Below are positions 1 to 8,432 of a DNA stretch of 64,000 bases, one piece after another; the first letter of the stretch is position 1; every line of letters starts with the position of its first letter. The position numbers and the translations under genes were made by a program. The notes beneath the pieces are model-generated. The model worked only from the letters and a program-made list of their open reading frames with translations, searched no databases and had not been told where the DNA came from. The DNA is from Verrucomicrobiia bacterium (GTDB lineage: Bacteria > Verrucomicrobiota > Verrucomicrobiia > Limisphaerales > UBA9464): positions 46,309 through 110,308 of the forward strand of contig JAHCBB010000014.1 in NCBI GenBank assembly GCA_019634635.1, given 5' to 3'.

Positions 1-87
1 GTGACCGTTCCGGAACCGGATCCCGCCGATCCGGACGCCCCCCTGGATCTGGGCCCGCTGGAGATGAAGATCCGGCTCGCACGTTGA
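1..87 (+). CDS. C-terminal fragment of an unidentified protein
   Basis: The reading frame is open from the left edge and stops with TGA at 85-87, giving 28 visible residues. The fragment is rich in Pro and Asp at first and ends in a basic tail (KIRLAR). The spacing of hydrophobic and charged residues looks like an ordinary protein C-terminus, but nothing identifies a family. The real start lies to the left of the window; the GTG at position 1 is only the first visible codon. It could also be a chance open frame, because the stretch is short. Confidence 0.4.
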   Translation: MTVPEPDPADPDAPLDLGPLEMKIRLAR

Positions 88-1369
88 AGCATCCTGCAGA
101 TCGCCACGATGAATCCTAAATTCCCCCTGGGCGATGTGGAGTCCGCCATCGGTCCGCGATTCCATGAGTCCGATGCCGCACCACGGCTCCACTGTGCCCG
201 GGCCATTGACGAGACGGCGCTTCCTAGCCCGACCTTCGATCCTGAGAGAAGAACATGGGAATTTTCTCGTGGCGGCCGAGTGAAAACCCCAATGAAACGG
301 GGGCGTTGCGGGTGAAAAATTGGAGAAATAGCACCGTAGTGGTGCAATGGGGTCGCATCTAACCAATGACAATTGCTCTCCAAGCCGGGTGCCATGGCGG
401 GAACTCCTGGGGTGGTTGGACAGCGCGGCGCGGAAAGGGGTCGCGGCCTGGGCTGCAGCAGCAGAGTCGAGTTCCAGGATCTCCCGGAGCACCACCGCCC
501 CGTCGCTGCTCCTCGCCCGGGATTCACGCCCCCCATCAACTCCCGCGCGCGCTGTTCCAGGAAACCACCGATTTGCTGTCGCCACCCGCCGCGTCCTGAT
601 GCTGCGCAAAAGGACCCGGATCCAGCCTAAGATATCAACAGTTTGGATGCACCCCGTTGATACCCTTCGCCATCTCAATCTCCGGCGTGGACCCGCCACC
701 TTCGCCCCGGCCCGATCCCCACCCCCCTCAAGCCTCCGCTCTGCAGCCTCTGGTCTCCGTCCCTCAGGGCGACGATCCCGCGTCTCTCCGCGACGGCGAG
801 TTCTTGATCGAGATCTGCCCGAGGCCGAACTAAGAGCAAGTCCTCACCGACTGAAGCCCGCTCAGCCGATGGACGCCGGCCTGCCAGCGACACATTGGAA
901 TCAGTTAGTGCACTGGGATCCCTGCCCCCTCTGGCGGCCTTCGACAGCCACTCGACCCGCTCCCGTCTCGAAGAAGCTTCGCCGTTAAGGTGACAGGTTC
1001 AAAAAGATCTCCGCGCAGCTCCACTCAGACTGCGGCCACCAGCATGATCCGGTATCCGTTCGCGGCCGCCCCTGCTGCCGGTTTCTGCTTCAGCTCCGCA
1101 AAGTAGCAACAAAGGGACAGACAGGTCATCGGTGGCTCCCATCGTTCCCGTACGCGAGTGTAGTCCCCACAGGCCCGGCTCCTGGTTGCGCGGACGGCTC
1201 GGCAGGAGCCTCTCCCCACCGGGCCAACCACCGGCGGCACGCGCCGATCATCCCACCCACCCGGACCCATCGCGTCCGAGACATCTGAAGTGGGCGCCCG
1301 GGCATCCGCACCCAGACCCCAAATCCAATTTCACCTGACACGTCCACGATCTTCCGGTAGCCACGTCGG
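88..1369. other. 1.28 kb region without a credible gene
   Basis: No frame here encodes a convincing protein. The longest open frame (347-988, plus) is Arg/Ser/Pro-rich, overlaps other open frames of similar low-complexity composition and has no recognisable motif, as expected of chance frames in high-GC DNA. A small perfect hairpin (5-bp stem gcacc/ggtgc, 5-nt loop) sits at 331-345, and a candidate dispersed-repeat fragment lies at 1161-1230. The stretch may hold a decayed gene or a structural or regulatory RNA, but neither can be shown from the sequence alone. Confidence 0.6.
1161..1230. repeat. Candidate dispersed intergenic repeat fragment
   Basis: On the minus strand this stretch reads as the peptide GEAPAEPSAQPGA. 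From memory, very similar peptide-like strings recur in short spurious ORFs of verrucomicrobial and planctomycetal genomes, where they mark a dispersed GC-rich intergenic element. Only one copy is in this window, so repetition cannot be shown here. The call rests on recall and needs a genome-wide search. Confidence 0.25.
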
Positions 1370-4072
1370 ATGCACCATAACGCGCGGAGGCTGGTGGGAC
1401 GGATTCATTGGCTGCACCTATGCGCCGTGGTGCTGCTGATGTTGTTGGGAAGTCTCCGGGCGGAGGAATGGCTGGCCGGACTCCAATGCCGCCATTGCGA
1501 GCGGCTCCTCGCGGCCGCACCCGAGGGACCCGCCAGCGGACGTCACTATGCGCCCGACCGGACCGCCGACATCACCCATCTGGCCATTGATGTCACCCCG
1601 AACTTCAGCACCCGCACCCTCCGGGCGACGACCACGTTGCAGTGCCTTCCGGTGGCGCGCCCGATGACCGAACTCGCCCTCGACGCCGTGGACCTGGGGC
1701 TTGACTCAGTGGAATCCAGCGCACCGGTGGCCGGTTGGGCGTACGACGATGCCCGTCTGGTCCTCACCTTCGCGCCTCCGGTGCCCCTCGGCACCGAGGT
1801 CACCGTGACGGTCCGCTACCACGCCTCCCCGCGGCAGGGCCTGTACTTCCGGACTCCCGCCCAGGGCTACCGCGAAGGGGACACCCACCTCTGGACCCAG
1901 GGCGAACCGGTGGAGGCGCGGCATTGGTTTCCCTGCTTCGACGCGCCCAATGAACGCTTTACCAGCGAAATCATCTGCCGCCTGCCGGATGGCATGAAGG
2001 CGCTTGCCAATGGGCGGTTTGCGGGAACGGAACGCGATGCCGTGACCGGACTGACGGCGCATCGCTGGGTCCAGGACCAGCCGCATGTCGCGTACCTCGT
2101 CTGCCTGGTGGCCGGCCACTTTTCCACCCTGGAGGATCGCCACGGCGGGATTCCCCTGGCCTTTCACACCCCGCCGTCGCGCATTGCCGCCGCGACCAAT
2201 TCATTCCGGGGCACGGCGGCGATGATGGCGTTCTTCGAGCAGGAGCTCGGGGTGCCCTACCCGTGGGCCAAGTACGACCAGGTGGTCGTGGATGACTTCA
2301 CGGCGGGTGGCATGGAAAACACAAGCCTCACCACGCTCTCCCACCACACGCTGTTCACCGATGCGTTCGAAAACACCCGCAGCAGCCGCGGCCTCGTCGC
2401 GCATGAACTGGCCCACCAGTGGTTCGGCGACCTCGTGACGTGCAAGGACTGGAGCCACCTGTGGCTCAACGAGGGATTCGCCACGTATTACGACGCGCTC
2501 CAGGCACGTCACGCATTGGGCGAGGATGAGTTCCGCCTGCTGATGCGCGGTAATCTCAAGGCGGTCCTGGCCGCCCGCGAGGACCGCACCCCGATCGTCT
2601 GGAGGCAGTACGCCAGCCCCATGGAGCAATTCGGGTACCGGGCCTATCCCAAGGGCGCCTGGATCCTCCACATGCTCCGCCACCAGCTCGGCGACGACCT
2701 GTATCGCCGATGCGTCCAGACCTACCTGGAGCGGCACGCCGGCGGCCACGTGGTCACGGGCGACCTGGTCCGGGTGTTCGAGGACGTTTCCGGACGCTCC
2801 TGGGACGCCTTCTTTGACCAGTACGTCTATCACGCCCGCCACCCGGAGTTGAAGGTTGAGTATTCGTGGAATGAGGCGGTCCGGCAGGCCGGCATCCGGG
2901 TGCTCCAGACGCAGGAGGTCAACGACCGGGTGCTCCTCTTCGACGTGCCCCTGACCGTGAGGTTTGAGGTCGCGGGCACGACGGTGGATCACGTGTTGCG
3001 GGTTCATCGCAAACAGGAGGAATATCAGATTCCCCTGCCCTCCCAGCCCGAAACCGTCCGGGTGGATCCCGACCTCGCACTACTGGCCGACATCCGGTTC
3101 GAGCCGCCGCGTGCGATGCTGCGTCCGATCCTGGCGGCTTCCCATGACGTGGTGGGCCGGCTGCGCGCCGTCGAATCGCTGGGCCAGCGAAAGGACGACG
3201 AGGCGATCCAGGAGCTTGGCCGGGTGCTGCGTGAAGACCCCTTCCACGGCGTCCGCAGCGACGCGGCGCAGGTGCTTCGCGAGACGGGATCCGACGCCGC
3301 CCTGGAGGCGCTGCTGGCGGCGCGGGAACAGCCGGATGCCCGCGTGCGCCTTGCCGTATTCAATGCCCTTGCCGGCTTCTATCGCCCGCAGGTTCGGGAC
3401 GCCCTCCTGGAGGCGCTGGGCCGGGAGTCCAATCCCGCCATCGCCGCGGCCCTGCTCCGCGGGTTGGGCGCCTATCCGGACCCGGCGGTCCGCGGCCGCC
3501 TGGAACCCGAGCTTCAGGGAACCTCCCACGACGACATCCGGCTGCAGGCCGCCCTGTCCGCGCTACGCAGTCACGGAGATCCCGCGGCGGTGGCGGCGGT
3601 GCGGGCGGCCATCGTGAGCCATGGGACGGCGTGGCAGGCCGAGGCCCTGGCAACCGCGATGGACACCGTCGCAACGCTCGACCGGGAGGCCGTGGATCGT
3701 TCCGGCACGCGCGACCTCCTGTTGGCGCACCTGGACCATCCGAAACGCACGGTTCAGCTGGCAGCGATCCGCGGACTGGGAACCTTGGGGGATCCGGTGG
3801 CCATCGGACCGCTGCAAACCGTGGCCGGTACGGTCCGAGGGGAACCCGGCGTCTCCACGGCGGCGACGCAGGCCGTCCGGGACCTGCGGGAGAAGCGTCC
3901 GGCCTCTGCCGACCTCGGGGAATTGCGCCGCGAAGTGATGTCATTGCAGCAGGACAACCGGTCGCTCCGCGACGACCTGGAAAAGCTGCGCAAAACGCTG
4001 GAGACCCGCACCTCCGCTCCGCCCCCGCCCTCCTCCGAGCGCCGTCCAACGTCCCGTCGCGGCATGCCCTAG
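1370..4072 (+). CDS. M1-family zinc metallopeptidase with C-terminal HEAT repeats
   Basis: A 900-residue secreted or envelope aminopeptidase-type protein. Residues 1-32 form a signal peptide (basic start, then a Leu/Val-rich core). The M1 catalytic domain shows the exopeptidase motif GGMEN at about 313-317 (a variant of GAMEN) and the zinc site HELAH at 345-349, with the third ligand Glu368 in LNEGF, exactly the HEXXH-x18-E spacing of the family. From about 592 to 840 the chain becomes repeated two-helix units typical of HEAT repeats. Residues 852-885 are a heptad-like coiled coil and the tail is Pro/Ser-rich. HEAT-like C-terminal parts are known in M1 enzymes; here the array may hold substrate or a partner. 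The gene stands alone and converges on ruvC with a 27-nt gap. The ATG at 1370 is kept because it directly precedes the signal peptide. Confidence 0.9.
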   Translation: MHHNARRLVGRIHWLHLCAVVLLMLLGSLRAEEWLAGLQCRHCERLLAAAPEGPASGRHYAPDRTADITHLAIDVTPNFSTRTLRATTTLQCLPVARPMTELALDAVDLGLDSVESSAPVAGWAYDDARLVLTFAPPVPLGTEVTVTVRYHASPRQGLYFRTPAQGYREGDTHLWTQGEPVEARHWFPCFDAPNERFTSEIICRLPDGMKALANGRFAGTERDAVTGLTAHRWVQDQPHVAYLVCLVAGHFSTLEDRHGGIPLAFHTPPSRIAAATNSFRGTAAMMAFFEQELGVPYPWAKYDQVVVDDFTAGGMENTSLTTLSHHTLFTDAFENTRSSRGLVAHELAHQWFGDLVTCKDWSHLWLNEGFATYYDALQARHALGEDEFRLLMRGNLKAVLAAREDRTPIVWRQYASPMEQFGYRAYPKGAWILHMLRHQLGDDLYRRCVQTYLERHAGGHVVTGDLVRVFEDVSGRSWDAFFDQYVYHARHPELKVEYSWNEAVRQAGIRVLQTQEVNDRVLLFDVPLTVRFEVAGTTVDHVLRVHRKQEEYQIPLPSQPETVRVDPDLALLADIRFEPPRAMLRPILAASHDVVGRLRAVESLGQRKDDEAIQELGRVLREDPFHGVRSDAAQVLRETGSDAALEALLAAREQPDARVRLAVFNALAGFYRPQVRDALLEALGRESNPAIAAALLRGLGAYPDPAVRGRLEPELQGTSHDDIRLQAALSALRSHGDPAAVAAVRAAIVSHGTAWQAEALATAMDTVATLDREAVDRSGTRDLLLAHLDHPKRTVQLAAIRGLGTLGDPVAIGPLQTVAGTVRGEPGVSTAATQAVRDLREKRPASADLGELRREVMSLQQDNRSLRDDLEKLRKTLETRTSAPPPPSSERRPTSRRGMP

Positions 4073-4099
4073 CCGGCCCTCAAACGAACATCACGGAAG

Positions 4100-4606
4100 T
4101 CACAAGGGCTTCCGCCCCGGTGCGGTCCGGCGCCGCGACTCGTTGCCGAACGCCAGGGCCAGGGCGAGGGCGTCGGCGGCATCGGCATCCGGCACTTCCG
4201 CCAGCCCAAGCAGGCGCTGCACCATTTTCGCCACGGCAATCTTTTGCGCCCCGCCGTAACCCACGATCGCGAGCTTCACCTGGCGGGGCGCCACCTCATA
4301 CACGGGAATTTCCGCCGCCCCCACCGCCGACAACGCCGCCCCCCGGGCCTCGCCCATGGTAATCGCCGTCTTGAGGTTCTGCGCAAAGAACAGCCCCTCG
4401 ACGACACACACCCGGGGCTGATGCCGCGCGATCAGATCCCGGACCACCGTGGCGATCCGGCCCAGGCAGCGGCTCCGGGTCCAACCCGGTGGACACCGGA
4501 TCGTCTCTTGATGCAGGGCCGACGGTCCGGCGGTCCCAAAATCCACGATCCCAAGTCCGGTGCCCCGGAGCGAGGGATCAATGCCCAACACCCGCCGGCA
4601 GTCCAC
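4100..4606 (-). CDS. ruvC: Crossover junction endodeoxyribonuclease RuvC
   Basis: Resolves Holliday junctions during recombinational repair as a Mg-dependent dimer in the cytoplasm. With the GTG start at 4606 the protein has 168 residues, the usual RuvC size, and begins VDCRRVLGIDPS, matching the family N-terminus. The four acidic catalytic residues are all present: Asp10 (GIDPS), Glu70 (VVEGLFF), and Asp142 and Asp145 in the DADAADALALAL segment. The conserved VGYGGAQK block is at about 115-122. The frame stays open up to an ATG at 4741, but the extra 45 residues are Pro/Arg-rich and unlike the family, so the internal GTG is preferred. It is the last gene of the oxidase-side minus-strand run; ruvA and ruvB are not in the window. 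Confidence 0.9.
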   Translation of the reverse strand: MDCRRVLGIDPSLRGTGLGIVDFGTAGPSALHQETIRCPPGWTRSRCLGRIATVVRDLIARHQPRVCVVEGLFFAQNLKTAITMGEARGAALSAVGAAEIPVYEVAPRQVKLAIVGYGGAQKIAVAKMVQRLLGLAEVPDADAADALALALAFGNESRRRTAPGRKPL

Positions 4607-4747
4607 GGGCGGTGCGGACGGACCGGGCGCTGGCGAGGCTCCGGGACGCCGGCCCGAGAGCCGTCCCTGGAGGACCGAAAAATCCTTGGGAGAAATTCCC
4701 ACGAGTCCGGCGAATCCTACCGCTCCCGGACGCCGCGTCACCGGGAT

Positions 4748-5215
4748 TCATCCGCCGGCGACTCCCGCAGCGGTGGCCTGTGGAAAGATCCGGTACAGGA
4801 GCAGGTAGATGACCACGCCGGTAAACGATACATAGAGCCAGATGGGCAGCGTCCAGCGCGCGATGCGGCGGTGCCGGTCAAATTCGCCACGGAGCGCCCG
4901 GAATAAGGTCACGCCCACCAGAGGCAGGATCACAAAGGCCCCGGCCAGATGGGTCACGAGAATTGCCAGATAGACCGGACGAAACCACGCGGGATCCACG
5001 AACGCCGTGTGGGCGCGTCCATGCAGCCGCTGCATCTGGAAATGATACCAGAGGTAGCAGGCCAGAAAGGCGGTGGAACTGAGCAACGCCGCCACCATGC
5101 AGGTGCGGTGCGCCTCCCGCCGCCCGCGACGGATGCACACCCATCCCGCGGCGAGCAGCATGGCGCTGAGGGCGTTCAGCGAGGCGTTCAGGGGCGGAGA
5201 ATCGGCAAGATTCAT
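4748..5215 (-). CDS. DUF420 membrane protein of the oxidase locus
   Basis: A 155-residue integral membrane protein with four predicted helices and His residues near helix ends (YLWYHFQMQRLHGRAH, VTHLAG). This matches the DUF420 family, members of which (for example YozB/CtaM in Firmicutes) sit in cytochrome oxidase clusters and act in heme-copper oxidase maturation. The ATG at 5215 overlaps the stop of the SCO gene as ATGA, which decides the start; the longer frame to 5452 has an Arg/Gly-rich leader that only shadows the SCO gene. It is probably translated by coupling to the SCO gene. Its role in oxidase assembly is inferred from family and position. Confidence 0.8.
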   Translation of the reverse strand: MNLADSPPLNASLNALSAMLLAAGWVCIRRGRREAHRTCMVAALLSSTAFLACYLWYHFQMQRLHGRAHTAFVDPAWFRPVYLAILVTHLAGAFVILPLVGVTLFRALRGEFDRHRRIARWTLPIWLYVSFTGVVIYLLLYRIFPQATAAGVAGG

Positions 5216-5823
5216 GGCCAGGATTCCCGACGCAGACGCTCGGCGAGTTCCACGACCCGGGACTCCGAACCGGGTTCCTCGGACTGAACCACGGAGCGAA
5301 TGCGTCCGCTGCGGTCGAGAAGGACGTAGTTTCCGGAGTGGATGAACCGATCGTCGAGCCTTGGACTCACCTCGCCGGTGTCGAGCACTGTGAAGAGAAG
5401 GTCCTTTTCCGCCACCCGGTACACCTCCGCCTTGGGACCGGTGAGAAACCACCAGCGTTCCGGCAGCGCCCCGTAGCGACTGCCGTACTCCTTCAACACT
5501 GCCGGAGCATCAAACTCGGGATCCGCGGTGAGGGAGATCAACCGAATACCATCACCGGTGGCCTTCTGGATTCGTGCCATCTGCACCGAGAGGCGGTGAC
5601 ACTGGCCGGGGCAGCGCGAGAAGATCACGTTGGCGATGACCACCGACCCCTGGAGCTGTTCCGGGGACACCGCCGCCCCGAGCTGGTTGGTGAGCCGGAA
5701 GGGACCCAAGGTTCCCAATACGGGCAGTGGAGGCACCGCGAACTGCCTTTGCAGGGCAATCCCGACGAGCGCGATCATGACCGCACCGAACGCCACCCAG
5801 AGCAGTCGCTGAGAGCGCTTCAC
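5212..5823 (-). CDS. SCO1/SenC-type copper chaperone
   Basis: Delivers copper to the CuA site of cytochrome oxidase subunit II, or keeps the site's cysteines reduced. The 203-residue protein has an N-terminal membrane anchor (residues about 8-25) followed by a thioredoxin fold. The copper ligands are visible: C71-P-G-Q-C75 (CxxxC) and His162 in FIHSG. It lies 60 nt downstream of coxB and overlaps the next gene by 4 nt (ATGA), so it belongs to the oxidase operon. A small hairpin (ccggac/gtccgg) sits in the coxB-SCO gap at 5832-5847. The assignment is secure; which of the two SCO roles dominates cannot be told from sequence. Confidence 0.92.
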   Translation of the reverse strand: MKRSQRLLWVAFGAVMIALVGIALQRQFAVPPLPVLGTLGPFRLTNQLGAAVSPEQLQGSVVIANVIFSRCPGQCHRLSVQMARIQKATGDGIRLISLTADPEFDAPAVLKEYGSRYGALPERWWFLTGPKAEVYRVAEKDLLFTVLDTGEVSPRLDDRFIHSGNYVLLDRSGRIRSVVQSEEPGSESRVVELAERLRRESWP

Positions 5824-5883
5824 GATCAGAGCCGGACAGCCGTCCGGAGCGGATGGTCGCAGGCCACCCGCACCAACACGGAC

Positions 5884-6660
5884 CTACTCAAAGCTGATGG
5901 CTCCGCCGGCCGCCGCCTTCTCGGCATACCAGGTCGCATATTCCTCCGCACTCACCACGCGGAACTCCCCTTTCATTCCTGAGTGGAGGTTTCCGCAGAG
6001 CTGGGCACAGATGATCATGTAGTCCCCCGTCTCCACAGGCCTGAAATGCACAGGAATTGTGAGGCCGGGGATGGCATCCTGGGTCACGCGCATTCGGGGA
6101 AGTTTGAAGCAATGGATGACATCCATGGAGGACACCCTGCAGATGACATCCCGGTTCACCGGAAGCACAAACGGCTCCCGAAGACAGACCACGTCGTCCT
6201 GGCCGTCCTCATCCTTGGGATCCAACCCGAACGGGTTGGAGCCCGCGAACTCGATGTCCTGACGCCCCCACTTGCCATCCGGTCCGGGATAATGGGCGTT
6301 CCAGGCAAACTGCTGCGCCATGATGTGCACCTCGATCGGGTCGGTCTCCGGGTTCCCGGTGGCGACCGGGAACTGATCCACGGCCTTGGCCCAGAGGGGC
6401 ACTGCAAACCCCAGCAGCAGCAGCACCTCCACCGCCGCGACACCGACCTCGGCGTAGGTGGAAAAATGCGAGCGCGCACCCACGTGGTCGGCCCGTGGGT
6501 TGGCAGACCCCCGGAAACGCCAAAGCGCCACCAGAAAGTACCCCAGCCAGCCGACGAAGAGCACCGCCATCAGGAGGTGCAAGTAGAGCATCAGGTTGTC
6601 AATGCTGCCGCCGTGGGCCGCCGCGTTGGAGGGGGGAATAAAATAGTTCCAGAAACTCAT
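5884..6660 (-). CDS. coxB: Cytochrome c oxidase subunit II (CuA)
   Basis: A 258-residue subunit II. Two N-terminal membrane helices (about 22-48 and 68-92) are followed by a periplasmic cupredoxin domain that takes electrons from cytochrome c or another donor. The CuA ligand block reads C218-A-Q-L-C222-G-N-L-H226-S-G-M229, with a further His in the MDVIHCF segment, so all side-chain ligands are present. The usual Glu between the two Cys is Gln here, as also occurs in ba3-type oxidases, where only its backbone carbonyl binds copper. There is no C-terminal cytochrome c domain, so this is not a caa3 enzyme. Its ATG overlaps the preceding small gene as ATGA. Confidence 0.95.
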   Translation of the reverse strand: MSFWNYFIPPSNAAAHGGSIDNLMLYLHLLMAVLFVGWLGYFLVALWRFRGSANPRADHVGARSHFSTYAEVGVAAVEVLLLLGFAVPLWAKAVDQFPVATGNPETDPIEVHIMAQQFAWNAHYPGPDGKWGRQDIEFAGSNPFGLDPKDEDGQDDVVCLREPFVLPVNRDVICRVSSMDVIHCFKLPRMRVTQDAIPGLTIPVHFRPVETGDYMIICAQLCGNLHSGMKGEFRVVSAEEYATWYAEKAAAGGAISFE

Positions 6661-6932
6661 GACTGGGACGAAACGGAATCAGTTTGGGAGGGAAACCCAT
6701 CCATCGCCGGATCCTGAATGCGGGCGGCCCGGCGGCAGATGAAGACAAAAAATGACGCGATCAACCCGAGGAGGGTGCCAATGACGACCAGCAGCGACAG
6801 GATCCCGGCATTCATCCCGTGGGCGAGGGGCGAGTCCGTGCGGCCGAAACAGGAGGCGCAGGCTTCCAGCCGGGGCGAGGCCATCACCGCCGCAAGGGCA
6901 ACCACGAATGCAGTCTGGAGGAGCCGATTCAC
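6657..6932 (-). CDS. Small exported membrane protein of the oxidase locus
   Basis: A 91-residue protein of unknown function. It has a signal peptide ending near SPRLEA, then a CASCFG motif (CxxC), then GMNAGI leading into one long hydrophobic helix, a basic RRAARI stop-transfer and a polar tail. The start is GTG at 6932, overlapping the stop of the upstream small gene (GTGA); its own stop overlaps the coxB ATG (ATGA). The tight coupling between subunit IV and coxB suggests an oxidase accessory subunit or assembly factor, and the periplasmic CxxC could bind copper or heme or act in thiol exchange. No named family is recognised. Confidence 0.75.
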   Translation of the reverse strand: MNRLLQTAFVVALAAVMASPRLEACASCFGRTDSPLAHGMNAGILSLLVVIGTLLGLIASFFVFICRRAARIQDPAMDGFPSQTDSVSSQS

Positions 6933-7135
6933 AAGTAGCTGATGTCCTTAAACTTCTTTAGAAACACCCTGCCATAGACGCCCAGGCCGGCGGCGGCGAT
7001 CAACCAGACCACCGCCCAGGCGAGGTCGAGCCCCGTGCCCGAGTCGCGATAGTTGCCGAAACACCAGCTTGAAACCACCAGGGCGAGCAGGATGGAGACC
7101 GAGACGAACACGATGTGGAACGTCTTAAGGGACAT
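6929..7135 (-). CDS. Small two-helix membrane protein of the oxidase locus
   Basis: A 68-residue protein beginning MSLKTFHIVFV, with two hydrophobic helices and a basic C-terminus (FLKKFKD). The ATG at 7135 lies inside the end of coxD (11-nt overlap). The longer frame to 7210 only adds an Arg-rich leader that shadows coxD, so the inner ATG is chosen. Position and size suggest a small accessory oxidase subunit. No named family is recognised, and the function is inferred only from the operon. Confidence 0.7.
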   Translation of the reverse strand: MSLKTFHIVFVSVSILLALVVSSWCFGNYRDSGTGLDLAWAVVWLIAAAGLGVYGRVFLKKFKDISYL

Positions 7136-7505
7136 ACGAAATCTTGGGCTGGGTCCCCGGGATGGGATCCATGTCCGAGAACAAGATGAGGGCAACCATC
7201 GCCACCGCAAATGCGGCCGTCGTCGCCAACACGAGGTAGATCGCCTTCCGCTCGGACAGGAGATGCATGAAGTAGGCGCAGACCAGAAACGCCTTCACGG
7301 TCGCAATGAAGAGCGCGACCGCGACGGTGAGCGCGACGCTGCTGAACTCCCATTCTCGGGCGAGGACGGTGATCAGGGTGCCGACCAGGAGCGCGGCCCC
7401 CACGGCCCAATAGACCTTCTTGTGGGCGGCGAAGTCATAGTCGTGATGGGCGTGCGCATGGCCCTGGGCCTGCGCGGCGGGGACGGCGTGTTGGGAATCG
7501 CTCAT
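7125..7505 (-). CDS. coxD: Cytochrome c oxidase subunit IV (prokaryotic type)
   Basis: A 126-residue protein. A His-rich N-terminus (GHAHAHHDYD, about residues 14-24) precedes three membrane helices, with the KAFLVCAYFMHL block typical of the prokaryotic subunit IV family (COX4_pro/CtaF). The subunit packs against subunits I and III and is thought to stabilise the complex. The ATG at 7505 begins MSDSQHAV; the upstream extension of the frame is Arg/Pro-rich and shadows coxC. It follows coxC after 20 nt. The His-rich leader could transiently bind metal, which is inference. Confidence 0.88.
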   Translation of the reverse strand: MSDSQHAVPAAQAQGHAHAHHDYDFAAHKKVYWAVGAALLVGTLITVLAREWEFSSVALTVAVALFIATVKAFLVCAYFMHLLSERKAIYLVLATTAAFAVAMVALILFSDMDPIPGTQPKISYVP

Positions 7506-7525
7506 GGAGACGGGGCGCGTTGAGA

Positions 7526-8389
7526 TCAAAGCAGGTAGACGACCGGGAACAGAAAGATCCAGACCAGGTCCACAAAGTGCCAGAACAGTCCACCCACCTC
7601 GATGCGGTTGGTGAAGCGCTCGGGATCGGTCTTCCACATGCGGGAGCCAATGAACCCGAAGTAGAAGAGCACCAGGGCCCCCCCAAGCACGTGCAGGCCG
7701 TGCAGGAAGGTCATCGTGAAGTAGATCGCAAAAAAGGGATGCGTGGACGGTATGAAGGCCTTGACACTGGCGATCTCCGAGACGGGGATGCTCCGATCAA
7801 CGTGATGAACCCCCTCGGCGTGGGCCTTGCGGATGGGGTCTGGAATAGCGTGGCCAACCGGAAACCGAAACCTGTTGGGCACGTCCTCAATCACCTTGAG
7901 GGTCTCCAGATTGGCCCCCTTCACACTGGCGAGGGTCCAGAACATCGGCGACTTTCCGCTGACATCGAGGTGACCGGTGATTCGCGACCCGTTGTTCAGC
8001 TCAATCACGTAATGCCCAAACTTCTCCTTGTACTCAAAAGTTTTGATGACCAGGAAGCCAAGGGCGCAGGCGATGGTGACCGCCATGAAGCGCCGGAACC
8101 GCACGAAGTCGTTCTGCTTGAGCGCGATCCACGCCATGACAACGGTCACCGAGGAGGTGATGAGAACCGCGGTATTGAACGTACCGATCGGGATGTTCAG
8201 GAGGCCGTGGGGCCAGGCGAGGGCGACCTCGGGCCAGAATCCCGGCGGGGCCTGGACCCGAAGCAGAATGTAGGTCGAGAAGAACGCCCCGAAGAGCATG
8301 ACCTCGGAGGCCAGGAAGAGCCAGATCCCGACCTTGGCGTTGTAGAGTCCGGTGTCGGGCCGGGGTTTGACGGCGTAGGGGATTTCCAT
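7526..8389 (-). CDS. coxC: Cytochrome c oxidase subunit III with a long soluble insert
   Basis: A 287-residue subunit III starting MEIPYAVKPRPDTG at the ATG at 8389. Typical blocks are visible: GIWLFLASEVMLFGAFF in helix 1, KTFEYKEKF, TFLHGLHVLGG, and WHFVDLVWIFLFPVVYL at the end. Between the EYKEKF helix and the LHGLHV helix there are about 98 residues instead of the usual short loop; this segment (about 7727-8022) is polar and strand-rich (IELNNGSRITGH) with several His. Subunit III supports proton uptake and protects the active site. The frame extends to 8533, but that leader is basic low-complexity sequence shadowing coxA. Confidence 0.93.
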   Translation of the reverse strand: MEIPYAVKPRPDTGLYNAKVGIWLFLASEVMLFGAFFSTYILLRVQAPPGFWPEVALAWPHGLLNIPIGTFNTAVLITSSVTVVMAWIALKQNDFVRFRRFMAVTIACALGFLVIKTFEYKEKFGHYVIELNNGSRITGHLDVSGKSPMFWTLASVKGANLETLKVIEDVPNRFRFPVGHAIPDPIRKAHAEGVHHVDRSIPVSEIASVKAFIPSTHPFFAIYFTMTFLHGLHVLGGALVLFYFGFIGSRMWKTDPERFTNRIEVGGLFWHFVDLVWIFLFPVVYLL

Positions 8390-8432
8390 GGAATCAGGAA
8401 GGCGGATGCGGGATGTGCGTACGGCGGCGGGC

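Noticed and set aside
347..988. 213-residue open frame in the left intergenic region
   Set aside because: Arg/Ser/Pro-rich composition, other overlapping open frames of the same kind, and no motif; typical chance frame in high-GC DNA.
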